Below are positions 10,007-21,205 of a stretch of DNA of 64,000 nt, piece by piece. Made by a program: the position numbers and the translations under genes. Within the stretch, counting starts at the first letter, position 1, and each line of letters starts with the position of its first letter. Under the pieces are notes generated by a model. The model ran no database searches and was not told the origin of the DNA. It saw only the letters and a program-made list of their open reading frames with translations. Origin of the DNA: Pyxicephalus adspersus (taxonomy: Eukaryota; Chordata; Amphibia; Anura; Pyxicephalidae); the NCBI RefSeq assembly GCF_032062135.1, contig NC_092859.1, forward strand, positions 91,744,409-91,808,408, read 5' to 3'.

Positions 10007-10287
10007 CAATGTTTCTCAACCCTCTTTAAGTGGTGGAACCCCTTGAAATACCTTACAGGTCTTCCAGGATCCCCTGATAACCCAGATGATAATTACTATA
10101 TCCACAGCTCACAGTACATTAGTGTGGTGGTCTGTGGAAAGAATGTAATCCTTACAGACAGCCCAAAAAAACCCAATAATGTCTAATAAACTGACCTGAG
10201 AGTCACAAACTGCTCATGGCTAAAAGAACCCCAAGCAACCTCTGGAGGAACTCTAGTGTTCCACAGACCCCTGGTGGAAAACCACTG
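10007..10287 (+). mobile_element. complete non-autonomous hAT element (MITE)
   Basis: The left end is CAATGTTTCTCAACCC and the reverse-complemented right end is CAGTGGTTTTCCACCAGG. It is flanked by near-identical 8-bp sites ATCTAGCA (9999-10006) and ATCTGGCA (10288-10295). Interior words (ctcacagtacattagtg, gagagtcacaaactgctcat) recur in related copies near 16.2, 27.8 and 32.8 kb. No transposase is encoded. Confidence 0.8.
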
Positions 10288-10359
10288 ATCTGGCATGAGT
10301 CACTTTCATGGTTACCTGCGTGTGTATTAAACACAGTTTTGAGAACTAATGGCTAATTT

Positions 10360-10457
10360 GAGGGAGAATGAGGCATGGAGAGAAAATAAGAGGGGTAATG
10401 GAGAGAAAGAGGAGGGTGAGTGGGAAGGAGAGAGGTTCTTAGAAGAAGAGAGAGGGG
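10360..10457 (+). repeat. polypurine (GA-rich) tract
   Basis: About 100 bases on the plus strand are nearly all A and G, built of irregular gagaga/gaggg words. Confidence 0.7.
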
Positions 10458-10566
10458 TTTTCAGTTTTTTTATTTTGACTGAGTCCTGTCTACCGGCTTG
10501 ACATCGCTTGCATCTCAGTCTCCTCCCTACTTCCCACCATTTAAATGTACAAAATGTACAAAATCT

Positions 10567-10622
10567 GATTTTAGAGAATGAAGAATAACAAGAGAATGAT
10601 TTTAGAGAATGAAGAATAACAA
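10567..10622. repeat. 25-bp direct repeat, two copies
   Basis: Two identical copies of a 25-bp unit starting 'gattttagagaatgaagaat' lie at 10567-10591 and 10598-10622, six bases apart. Confidence 0.8.
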
Positions 10623-10789
10623 AGTAGCAATCTAATATTTGATTTGCCCCCTTGTATTTTTACTTTAAAAACATAAATTGTTACTGCAACTTGACTCTTA
10701 GATATTTGCTCAGGAAATTTTCTCACCTGCAGCATCTCTTCCAAAAAATAATGATCTTTTTTCTTTTTAATGTGTTTTTTGTACTTTAG

Positions 10790-10840
10790 ACACAATTGAG
10801 GCATCCTCTGTGTCTTCAGGAGTCGATAAAAAAAATGTTG
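10790..10840 (+). other. 51-nt exon-like segment with strong splice sites
   Basis: A long pyrimidine-rich tract ending 'tttttgtactttag' precedes 10790 and a consensus donor 'gtaagtcacc' starts at 10841. Two of three frames are open, reading TQLRHPLCLQESIKKML in phase 0 or TIEASSVSSGVDKKNV in the third frame. No family is recognised. This is the best splice-site pair in the window. Confidence 0.35.
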
Positions 10841-11544
10841 GTAAGTCACCTGTGAGAAACGTTCAAAAAGTAAGTAATCAGGAAGTAGCCTGCAGTTCTA
10901 AATCAATGCTCTCAAATCAATATTTCTTACTCTTCATTGCATTTTTCTTTTCTCCTCACACAATATTCATAAAAAAATCAATGTGTTACTTCTCAGGAAT
11001 TCACACTTTGACAGAAAACTATGTATAGACATATTTACTTTAGGATTTAGATGGGCCTTTGTCATTTGTTAGTGTCCTCAGTGAATTGTAAAGAGAGTAT
11101 AAAATACACAGTGCATGAAATTGTTAACAGTACAAGACAAAGATGATGAAATGTACAGAGAGGATCCATGCTTGTCCAAGTTTTGTCCTAATGAAAATAT
11201 AAACAGAGCTTGAGTAAAAATAGTGATAAACCTAATTACTAAAATTTCAGAGAAGCTATTAAGCTTCGAAATTTGATCTTCGTATATTTTACCTTCACTG
11301 TTACTTTCCTCCACCCCCACTATCAACATGATATTACATTATTTCACACCTACAATTGTTATCTCGGGGGTTCAGTGCTTCTCTATGCAATGTGGGCAGA
11401 TCATGGTTGGGGGGAAGAGTAGGATAGAGTCCTCAGTCCTAATGCAAACTATCTCTTAAGTGCATGCAGATTTTCCTAGGTAATACCCGCATGTGATGCC
11501 GAGCATCTATGATGAAAACACAGTAGCTTCTGTATCTTTATTTA
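10841..11544. other. unassigned DNA
   Basis: No recognisable element or gene motif. Confidence 0.35.
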
Positions 11545-12260
11545 ATCCCAGGAAGACTCCACTGTGAAAGAACAGGGTTCTGTGGGAATCATATCATCTC
11601 TTCCAGGGCTGGTTGTTCTTTTTTGCACTGAACATGGATCTTAATAACTTTGGCTGTACATTTAGTGTTATTATCTGCCACAGAATACATTTGGGAGCAA
11701 TCAGATGCCTCTCTGATGTTACTACTGCATGATGGCTTTTTAGTATTATGGAGACCATAAATTATAATCAAATTCTCAATATATGTAGCTGCAATCCTGT
11801 AAGAACTTTTTTCCTCTGCTTTACTGTCACCTGAAGACACTTATTCTTGCCTCCAGGCCTTCAATGAACAAACTGCTTTCTGTTACAGCAGGATATTTCA
11901 GATTCGGACTCCAAAGAACCTTTTGACATCTTTCTGCAGATTAGTTCTTGCGTTTTTATGATAGTAACTTTATGAAGTTACTTTATGATAATTACTTTAT
12001 GAAGTAACTTTGTCTTGTTTCTGCATCAAACGTATAGCTTTTAATACACAGTTTTTTCATGAAGTTTGAATTAGTCTTTTCTGGACTATAGATGGGTATA
12101 CCGGGGTTTTCTGCCAGTTCTGAGCTGGTGGAGCCACTCTCATCCTCAGATTTGTTCCTTGGCCAACTGCTGCAATTTTGTCATCAGTGTTGTATTGTTT
12201 CTTTGTGAAGCTTCTGCAGAAAAGCTTGGAAAGAGTCTGGAAAAACACATCTACCTGGCA
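11545..12260 (-). pseudogene. unidentified coding-like relic
   Basis: Reading the minus strand from about 12260 down, protein-like composition continues across frames: an open stretch with KSEDESGSTSSELAENPG, then FMKKLCIKSYTFDAETRQS, then YPAVTESSLFIEGLEARIS, then a 83-codon stretch at 11840-11589 with DSKAEEKSSYRIAATYIENL. An AATAAA-containing sequence follows near 11550. This looks like a processed or decayed copy of an mRNA with frameshifts. I do not recognise the protein, and no poly(A) tract confirms retroposition. Confidence 0.3.
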
Positions 12261-12628
12261 AGGTCCTCCGATGACAGACCTTAATTTAAGTTACGTTAAT
12301 TTAGACCATCGTATGTCTTATTGCTGCGTTAGGTCTTGCCAACGTGTAGGAAGTTTTTTACATTGAACTGTCTTTAGTGACCTCAACTTGTAGAGACTTG
12401 TAGAGTAGAGACTTTTTCTCATCCCTTCATCCCTTACACTTTTAATTGTTTGATTTTTTTTTTAACCTAAATGCAATCTAGTTGACCATCAGCACTTGTT
12501 TGGCATCGTTATATACATATAAGCCATCAAAATCTTAAGTGTACTGAGAATCTTAAGTGTACTTTTTGCTTAGTAGATTAGTAGGTATTTAAAATCAAAT
12601 AATGTCATTGTTTCATTGTTTTGTGTGT
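12261..12628. other. unassigned AT-rich DNA
   Basis: No feature recognised. Confidence 0.35.
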
Positions 12629-12654
12629 ATATATATATATATATATATATTTAA

Positions 12655-12698
<44 letters not shown>
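12629..12698. repeat. (TA)n microsatellite interrupted by ttaaataaat
   Basis: Uninterrupted TA dinucleotides sit on both sides of 'ttaaataaat'. This tract forms the left edge of duplication copy 1. Confidence 0.95.
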
Positions 12699-12701
<3 letters not shown>

Positions 12702-13904
12702 CCAGAGTATATATATAGGTTCTCCCAGAGTGCATTGTTAACACAAGGGAGGAGTGTTTTAATTTCATTAAACAGTGAAAATAAAAGGTTGCCTTCACAC
12801 TTCAATGAACAATAGGGAATGTATGAGAACTATGTATGACACTGGAGATAAGCAGGGCGACTTGCACAAATCTGTGACAGCAGAAGTGAAATTATTCTGA
12901 TTCTTCCCCGCACTGGCACACCTTGCTTTTGGTTGGTCAGTTGTCACTGAGCTGCCTTAGTGTACCTAGGTTCTCCAAATAGGATGCTCATGCATACATA
13001 AATGCCAAGTCCACAACTCATGATACATGAGCCAAAGAGAGAATAGTAATTCTAGGTTCATCTAAGGACTCTGGCCCTGTGATTCACAGTGCTACTTATA
13101 TATATTCTGTTAAATGGTTTTCATTAACCTTCCATTTTACCCATGCATATAACTTTTTTTTATCTTAACTTTCTTGTACTTTTGGTAAGACCGAAATACC
13201 TGGACTCGTTTTTACACTGTCCTTTAGAAGAGTTGTATAGGTATTATTTCTTAACTGGTTATTATATTATGGAAAAAAACTGGTATAAGATTGCAGTATT
13301 TTATTTCAATAATCAAACAAAAATCAATTTAGCATTAAATATACATTCTTTAATATCAATTATAGGGAGCAAAATAATTTTTGATAGTTTTCTGATGCTT
13401 CATCTGCAGGTGGCGCTGTTATTCCCTTTATGTATCAGTTAATTTTGTTTGGCTAGGGCTTTGTTCATAATGAGAAATACTGTCTAAACTTATTCTGAGT
13501 GATATAGTCCTTTATCTGCTTATGTATAAGCCTACTTAGGCGAAAAGAGGTTGTATAATCTCTATAAACCATGTTCAAACAAAATGTGATGTTTTGATTT
13601 TTACATAGCAGAAATGTGATGTCTGTATGTTTTGTCACATAAATCAAATCTCATTTCATTTTCACATTTCCTTTCACACACATGATTTGTCAGATAACAC
13701 TGACGAGTATAAGTGAACAGATTTTGCAATGCAACTGTCAGTGCATATTGGCTCTCCTGCATTCAGCACACACAGCAATAGCTTAAAAATGGATGCATTA
13801 TATGTTGAAATGTATGATTTAACATGGTATTTCAGGGAAAACATCCTACCTGCATTCAAGTCATTGAAACCAATTCCAACCTGGCATTTTTATTCTATAA
13901 AAGA
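12651..13904 (+). repeat. 1,254-bp duplication, copy 1
   Basis: It matches 14212-15465 base for base at a constant offset of 1,561, as far as I can compare by eye. The left edge is in the (TA)n tract and the right edge is 'tattctataaaaga'. No gene or terminal repeat is recognised in the unit. Confidence 0.95.
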
Positions 13905-14141
13905 TGTTTCAAACATATATATTAGCTGAGAAATAAGCATATTTTTAAATGACCTAATATTTTCAGGTTCAGAAAGAGTTAACTGATTTCAGCTGTTTAC
14001 ATAGGCGCCTACCTAAATGCGTACGATGCCTGACCCGACGATCCGCCTGGTGTTAAATCCTTGCGAATTCGAGACCTGCCTTTTGCTAGCGAACTAGATT
14101 TTTTCAAAAAAAGTCACAGGCACACAAAAGTTCTTGTTTGT

Positions 14142-14211
<70 letters not shown>
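13905..14211. other. spacer between the duplicate copies
   Basis: A 307-bp single-copy stretch ending in a long (TA)n tract. Its middle (about 14005-14092) is CpG-rich ('gcgtacgatgcctgacccg', 'gcgaattcgagacctgcc') and unlike the AT-rich surroundings. Confidence 0.8.
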
Positions 14212-14215
14212 TTAA

Positions 14216-14259
<44 letters not shown>
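14147..14259. repeat. long (TA)n microsatellite
   Basis: Longer than the equivalent tract at 12629 and likewise interrupted by ttaaataaat. It is the left edge of copy 2. Confidence 0.95.
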
Positions 14260-14262
<3 letters not shown>

Positions 14263-15465
14263 CCAGAGTATATATATAGGTTCTCCCAGAGTGCATTGTT
14301 AACACAAGGGAGGAGTGTTTTAATTTCATTAAACAGTGAAAATAAAAGGTTGCCTTCACACTTCAATGAACAATAGGGAATGTATGAGAACTATGTATGA
14401 CACTGGAGATAAGCAGGGCGACTTGCACAAATCTGTGACAGCAGAAGTGAAATTATTCTGATTCTTCCCCGCACTGGCACACCTTGCTTTTGGTTGGTCA
14501 GTTGTCACTGAGCTGCCTTAGTGTACCTAGGTTCTCCAAATAGGATGCTCATGCATACATAAATGCCAAGTCCACAACTCATGATACATGAGCCAAAGAG
14601 AGAATAGTAATTCTAGGTTCATCTAAGGACTCTGGCCCTGTGATTCACAGTGCTACTTATATATATTCTGTTAAATGGTTTTCATTAACCTTCCATTTTA
14701 CCCATGCATATAACTTTTTTTTATCTTAACTTTCTTGTACTTTTGGTAAGACCGAAATACCTGGACTCGTTTTTACACTGTCCTTTAGAAGAGTTGTATA
14801 GGTATTATTTCTTAACTGGTTATTATATTATGGAAAAAAACTGGTATAAGATTGCAGTATTTTATTTCAATAATCAAACAAAAATCAATTTAGCATTAAA
14901 TATACATTCTTTAATATCAATTATAGGGAGCAAAATAATTTTTGATAGTTTTCTGATGCTTCATCTGCAGGTGGCGCTGTTATTCCCTTTATGTATCAGT
15001 TAATTTTGTTTGGCTAGGGCTTTGTTCATAATGAGAAATACTGTCTAAACTTATTCTGAGTGATATAGTCCTTTATCTGCTTATGTATAAGCCTACTTAG
15101 GCGAAAAGAGGTTGTATAATCTCTATAAACCATGTTCAAACAAAATGTGATGTTTTGATTTTTACATAGCAGAAATGTGATGTCTGTATGTTTTGTCACA
15201 TAAATCAAATCTCATTTCATTTTCACATTTCCTTTCACACACATGATTTGTCAGATAACACTGACGAGTATAAGTGAACAGATTTTGCAATGCAACTGTC
15301 AGTGCATATTGGCTCTCCTGCATTCAGCACACACAGCAATAGCTTAAAAATGGATGCATTATATGTTGAAATGTATGATTTAACATGGTATTTCAGGGAA
15401 AACATCCTACCTGCATTCAAGTCATTGAAACCAATTCCAACCTGGCATTTTTATTCTATAAAAGA
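14212..15465 (+). repeat. 1,254-bp duplication, copy 2
   Basis: Identical to 12651-13904. All open frames of copy 1 reappear unchanged. Downstream sequence diverges abruptly after 'ctataaaaga'. Confidence 0.95.
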
Positions 15466-15488
15466 ATTACGGCTGGCAGGAGTTCAGC

Positions 15489-15936
15489 TTTAAAGGACAA
15501 TAATAAAGGTTTTGGTTAACAGTATTGTTAAAAAATAAACTTTATTGGTTTGTTTTTATCCATTTTTAATGCAAATATTGTTTTAAAAATATAATATATA
15601 ATAACTAGGTTTTAGGAAATGCTTATCTGTTTGGCGACTCCATGCTGTGCACCATCATGGTAATAAACACTGTTTGTTCTGTCCAGCGATGTCAATTGCA
15701 GCAGCCAGGAGAACTGGGATACCAGCAGCCCCTGCTTCCCTGTTCTGAAAGACGCAACCAGTCTCCCCGAGGCTGAGCGGGGACTGCTATAGGTAAAGGC
15801 TGGGGTGTGAGATTGGGGCTGACCGGGGCCTTAAACTAGGTAATAGTATATCATAAATCACAAAGGATACCTAAAGCACTATGGGTTAACTAAAGAAAAA
15901 GCCTAGCATACAACTGTTTAGTGCTCCCTTTAATAT
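15489..15936 (+). mobile_element. family B-like MITE
   Basis: The left end 'ctttaaaggacaataa' and the reverse-complemented right end 'attaaagggagcactaaac' resemble family B termini. The middle is GC-rich. Boundaries are tentative. Confidence 0.35.
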
Positions 15937-15966
15937 TAACTGGTTCTAAACCCTCAAATAAGGGAG

Positions 15967-16195
15967 TTAGGCTATGTTTGTGCATCAGATGATTCTCGCC
16001 CGATATAAACGGTTGGGCTGGTCCCGAGTGAGAATCTGACATCTGTACAGGGGTTGCTCAGCATTGTTCATGGATCTGTCAGGATGGACCGATTAAGAAC
16101 ATCCGCTATACTTGTCAATAGAAAAGAGCACAGCGGGGTGCCGCTTGCTTGTTCTCCCTCCCCCCCTCTTCATAGAACAGAACAGTGTTCTATCT
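15967..16195 (-). mobile_element. MITE family A, copy 3 (reverse orientation)
   Basis: It starts TTAGGCTATGTTTGTGC and carries 'gattctcgcccgatat', 'gagcacagcggggtgcc' and 'agaacagaacagtgttct' in reverse order relative to copy 1. The far end is lost where hAT MITE sequence begins. Confidence 0.55.
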
Positions 16196-16405
16196 ACAGC
16201 TCACAGTACGTTAGTGTTGTGGGAAGAATGCTTGTTATATTGTTGTCTTTGGGAAGGCTCCCACCCTTAGCCAAAAAGATAATTGGTCTTACTTAACCTG
16301 ACATAAGAGGAATAAATTGCTCATTGCTCAAGGAACCACTAGCAACCTTTGGAGGAACCCTGATTTAAACAAAACGCTCTAGAGGAACCCTGGGGTTTCG
16401 TGGAA
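16196..16405 (+). mobile_element. hAT MITE fragment, 5'-truncated
   Basis: 'ctcacagtacgttagtg' and 'aggaaccctggggtttcg' match the hAT MITE at 10007-10287. The left end is missing and the fragment joins directly to the family A copy. Confidence 0.55.
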
Positions 16406-17472
16406 GATTGGATGAGAATAGCTGCTCTTATTCACATTGACCTCACCTAATACTGAACTCAAATTTTAGCAAATCATCTCTCGATTCATTATTACAACAT
16501 GCTTATGTATGTATTCTCTTGATCTTATAAGGATACTTGGTGGTCAACATCCACTAAATAGATTTTGGTAGTCGAAGATCAATTTGTACTGTGCCAGGCT
16601 GTGTTGATTTTAGCTTTGTTTTTTTGTTTTTTGCCCTACAGACTGGTCCGCCCTGTCACTGACAGTAACTTTCATTTTATTGCCACATAAATTCGGTCTG
16701 ATCTTTTTTTTATAGAAAATGTTTACAATCCTCCAATATTATTAGCATACATATACAAAACGATGATAATTCCTCCCTAATTTGGTTTGTTGGATCACCC
16801 AGGTTCTCCCATGATAATCTATCATCTCAAGTCTGGGAGAGCTTTAATAAATTAGGTCCTATATGTAACAATTTGTGTAATCGTTTCAATTGCAGTGTCA
16901 ATAAAATAGAAAATGATGTGACAGTTCTACACCTATACACTTCATATATTTAGGTTATTAGCCTAATTTACATTTACAAGATTTCCTCTAGCTGGGTGAG
17001 TAAAACTCCAACCTTGATTGAATTTGTATTACAAGGTTGAGCCCATGTCATTATAGTTCTTCCTTTTCAAATCTGTATTTTATTGGAAGATGCTAATGAG
17101 ATAGAAATGCTAATGAAATATGTTAATATTTGTTATGGTAATGTTGTCATTCATGTCAGTGATTTTTACAGTACATTAATAACACTGATGTTACTAAAAT
17201 ATCAGACTATAGAGAGCTAGGTATTAAGTAATAGCAGAGGTACAAAGCAAAAAGATATATGGTAAATGCATTTAATCACCAAATCTCAAACTAATCAGAG
17301 TCTTATATCCATTAGATAATAGTGAGAAATATGTTAAAGTGTAATACATCGTAGCTTACAAATCTTTAAATTTTAGTGTCATCATTCATTTTTCATGCTT
17401 TTTTTTTTTGTTCCTCTGATGATCCTTTCACTAACATTCTTAATGTCCTAGGGTGATAATGTTTCTTACATT
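16406..17472. other. unassigned AT-rich DNA with one MITE half
   Basis: Only the family C half-copy at 16778-16860 is recognised. Confidence 0.4.
16778..16860 (+). repeat. MITE family C, right half
   Basis: 'ggatcacccaggttc' and 'gggagagctttaataaatta' match the right half of the complete copy at 41545-41738. Confidence 0.5.
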
Positions 17473-17620
17473 GGGCATGATTTATTAAAGCTCTCCGAGG
17501 CTGAAGAGGATACACTTTCATCAGTGATCCAGGAAACCTGGAATGGATTTATGCATAGTCATTTGCTATTTGCAAGCAAATGTTTTGAATTCTGGACCAG
17601 ACCCATTCCAGGTGTGTGGG
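17473..17620 (+). repeat. MITE family C, left half
   Basis: 'tgatttattaaagctctccg', 'gatacactttcatcagtg' and 'tctggaccagacccattcc' match the left half of family C. It is truncated against a GC-rich block (17621-17770) of unknown origin. Confidence 0.6.
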
Positions 17621-17817
17621 GAACGCCCCCCTCCTCCCCATCCAGCCTCTGTCCAGTCAGGAGCAGTAACTGTGGTGCAGGGATGTGGTGGGCAGGCCGT
17701 GCCCCCTCTGCCCGATCAAGCCTCCATCCTGCACACGAGCGAGCAAAGAAGCCCCGTTCGTATCTTGGAGTCTGTATGTCAGATGTCCTTAACTCTCTTT
17801 CTCTCTCTGTCTCTCTT

Positions 17818-17873
17818 CTTGACATTATTAGTCATATATATATATATATATATTTATAAATAATAATGTCAAG
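17818..17873. repeat. (TA)n tract inside a perfect inverted repeat
   Basis: Arms CTTGACATTATTA (17818-17830) and TAATAATGTCAAG (17861-17873) are exact complements around a (TA)n core. A pyrimidine-rich CT tract lies just to the left. Confidence 0.8.
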
Positions 17874-19104
17874 AATATTGCTGAAAATCATTTTGACATA
17901 TGTGGGAGGGACCTTAAAAAATAGTCTGCCCTGGGTGTCACGAACATGTCTAGGAAACCTTTGCATTGTATCTGATTTGCATTTACATTCATAAAATTTA
18001 TGCAGCTGCTGAAGATTACACAACTAGTGCTTTGAAAATTTTCATTCTCTCCAAAAATATTACATCCTTTGACAACTGTTAAACAGTTATTTTCATATAC
18101 ACAATCCATTTATACTGAAATTGATTATATGTTCCTGGACCAGTACTATCTGAATAGGTCCTCTCAGTGTTCTAAGCTGATTTATCCAGACCTAGGTTGA
18201 TGTTCAAAAAATCATTAGGTGCATGTTTTGATTACAGTGATAAAATAAATGATTCCCAATCTACTCCTGGGAGGCAGATGCAATTGTATAGTTAGAGAAT
18301 TATTTCATAAGGATGCAGGCTACAGAAGATGTACCTGTCGAAAAGATAAATGGTAATTTTAAAACATATTAAAAACTTAGGTTTTTTAAAGTGTTTTGTA
18401 ATTGTTTATTGGACTTTTGCACCTTGCAGGCTTTTAAAAGGTCATAGAAAACTCTGAGTCAAATTGCTAAAATATGTTAACGTGTAAAATGCTTCTTGCT
18501 TACCTAATTTGTTAGGTCACCCACCTGGAACCTGATCTGTATGCAGATAAGAAAATACAAAGGAAAGTGGGAAGAATATGCCTACATGTTTTTGTTTATC
18601 ATTATTTATTTAGGAGAAAGAAAGGGAAATTACAAAAACAGTTTACAAAATATATATTATTGAGAGAAAACATTAATAATAATAAACCATCAGACACATT
18701 AGTTCAATACTGATAAACAGAACATACAATTGGGATGGATAACCACAATGATTATAACCTATATTGATTTCAGTACTTTTAAAGCCTGAATATGCAGTAG
18801 GCAATGATACATCCCAGCCGCTGGGTACGTTACCACACACAGAGTCTATGCCAATAGCCAGTAGGGTACCACCTTGGTGGGATAAGTTTGTTAGCAACAT
18901 GTGCTCAGCAACAATGCTAAGGTAGGTTGTGGGACACCATGAAATTGCCACTAGCCTTAAATGTTCGTACGGTGGATGCTTTCATTTTGTTGACGCCAGA
19001 TTTTTGAACCTACTATCTGAATGTTGAAGCAGAAATTGAGACAAGACAAAGTTTTCTTTTATTCTACTCCTGACCTATTTTGGTGAGATGATGAGAATTG
19101 TAGC
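17874..19104. other. unassigned DNA
   Basis: No recognisable element. The open frame at 18673-18951 (minus) has no motif I know. Confidence 0.35.
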
Positions 19105-19560
19105 CTCAAGTGCCTGTTCCTAGCGGACAGGTGTGGCACGCAGGGTGGTCTCCTGCTGCTGTAGCCCATCTGCTTTCAGGTTCAATTTGTTGTGCATTCA
19201 GAGATGCTGTTCTGTAATGAGTGGTTATTTGAGTTACTGTTGGCTTTTTTATTGGTTCAAACCAATCTGACCATTCTCCTCTGCCCTCTGGGGCATTTTT
19301 GCTTAAAGAACTGCCACTTACTGGATATTTTTGCACTTTTCAGACCATTTTCTGTAAACTTTAGAGATAGTTGTGCATATAAGTCCCAACGGATCAGCAG
19401 TTTCCTAAGTACTCAGACCAGCCCACCTGGCACCAACAATCATGCCTTATGTTTAAATCTAACTTAATCACACTTCTTTCCCATTTTGATGCTAAGTTTG
19501 AATGTCAGCATATTGTCTTCACGACATGACAATGACGACATACCTAAATAAAGTGAGTTA
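19105..19560 (-). repeat. dispersed vertebrate repeat of uncertain class
   Basis: Several blocks (ctgctgctgtagcccatctg, gagtggttatttgagttact, ctcagaccagcccacctggc, ttcccattttgatgct) match by recall a high-copy repeat common in fish and amphibian DNA. On the minus strand part of it is open (19106-19336). I cannot assign the class with confidence. Confidence 0.5.
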
Positions 19561-19689
19561 ATTATGAACTTCATTTGGCAATTCAAGGTGAGTATATAAG
19601 TAACTTTGCTATTACATTGCATCAACACATAACTTGATAAAAGGGTGAGAAAATAAAATGGACTAGTGCCCCTTTAAGAATATTATGTA

Positions 19690-19910
19690 AAACAATCTGG
19701 ACATTAGCCTTTTCACGATATGATTTTTAAATTGATTTGATAGTCTGACTGTATTAAAGCTGCTCATTAGGGAATTGCATATCATTTTAATGAAAGAAAA
19801 GGATTCACAACTGCTGGCCACGTTATCTCATTAATGGCTCAGTATGTTGGATTAGCACTTTAATACAGTTAAAGGATTACTGATGACAGCAACCACAGTC
19901 AGGATTATAG
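19690..19910. promoter_or_regulatory. possible conserved regulatory element
   Basis: The stretch clusters homeodomain/POU-like words: 'aattgcatatcattttaatg', 'ctcattaatgg', 'gctcattaggg'. Such density is typical of developmental enhancers, but conservation cannot be seen from one genome. Confidence 0.2.
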
Positions 19911-20694
19911 GAGTGAAAGCAGGAGATTAGGTCTGGGGAGTGGAAAGGAGGTTTTTTTTTTAAATTTTAATGAAAATACATGGTTTCTCATTACATCTAT
20001 GTGTTGATGATAGACATTTTAATTAGATTAGTGTAGATATGGATTAAACATCAAACACCCAATGTAATCTTAGCAGGAAAGCATTTTACAAGTGTATTGT
20101 GATATGAAAGTAACAATATTTTGTTTTATCTCCGTGAAGGGCAAGACAATTATACATTTACTGTGAATGACTAATATGTAAGCAAATGTTAGATTTTATA
20201 TTGTAACTTGAAATAATTGGATAAAATCAGTTTTGTTAAACAGGATTTAGGTAGACATTCCATAACTGAAAATAAATTAAATGGATAGATACATAAGCAC
20301 AAATTGATATGACCAAGGTAGCTGTGTAGCTGCAATTTAAAGGTAAACAAGATCACAACAGGATCACAGCAAAAGTCACATTTCTTGCTAAAACAATCAC
20401 TTCTTCAGGGACAATTGTGCCACAATATAACTACATGTCATTAATAGTGATCTGCAACACAGTGAAAAATTCCCATGTGAAAGAAAACCTGCTCCAAGGG
20501 GAAAATAAGTCTGCCATGGATTACCTCACTTTCTGAAACAAATGTTAGAGATCTGGTAGTCATCTAGATTTAAAAAAACTCAAAATATTCAGAGACATTG
20601 ACCGGGAAAATCATACAGTTTGTCTTTTGCTCTGACTTTATGTGAATGAAGTTTGTCTAAAGTAAGTGCCTCTAGGTATTTAAGATAGTGAAAG
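19911..20694. other. unassigned AT-rich DNA
   Basis: No feature recognised. Confidence 0.35.
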
Positions 20695-21205
20695 TCAGGT
20701 AACTAGCATTTCCAGAAAGAAAACAGGCTTTCCAACTCCTTTCTCTCAGTACACAGCTTCTTTAAAATTACATTGTAAATACTTGATGCAAAATAATATC
20801 AAAATGTGTAAAACTATAAATATAATCACGCACAGAAAACTACAATTATATAAAGAAAAGCACAGTGCCTCCTGAGATACATATGTTTTGCTGCTCTGAC
20901 ATAGGATAGGGCATGCCCAGAAGGAGCCTATTGCTGCAATAGGAAAAAAGGTGCCAATCTCACACATGCCCAGTGCGATCAGAATTCTTTTTTTACCATT
21001 TACAGCAGGCTACGTCACCTGATCATGCCTGCATAGTGCACAATCAAGTGAAGTAGGCAGAAGAGGAAGGAGAAAGATGGCGACACCCAACACATTCTTC
21101 GTGATAGGATGAAGGCGGATTCCAGGATGGTGCGGGACCAACTTGAGGCTAAGTGTGGGGGATTGGGGGCTCTGCAGAAGTAAAGGAAAGGGGTGTTACA
21201 CCTCA
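20695..21205 (-). mobile_element. MITE family B, copy 2
   Basis: Shares 'aactagcatttccagaaa' with 44470 and 'gcatgcccagaaggagcc' and 'cacacatgcccagtgcgatc' with the other family B copies. The termini are not clear. Confidence 0.5.

Noticed and set aside
12605..12815. Tyr/Ile-repeat open frames (also 14134-14376)
   Set aside because: Translation of (TA)n microsatellite DNA in several frames.
17524..17863. Overlapping frames of 88-111 codons
   Set aside because: A GC-rich block plus CT and TA simple repeats; overlapping frames on both strands and no motif.
18673..18951. 92-codon minus-strand frame
   Set aside because: No recognisable domain, no splice context, and length is within chance for this region.
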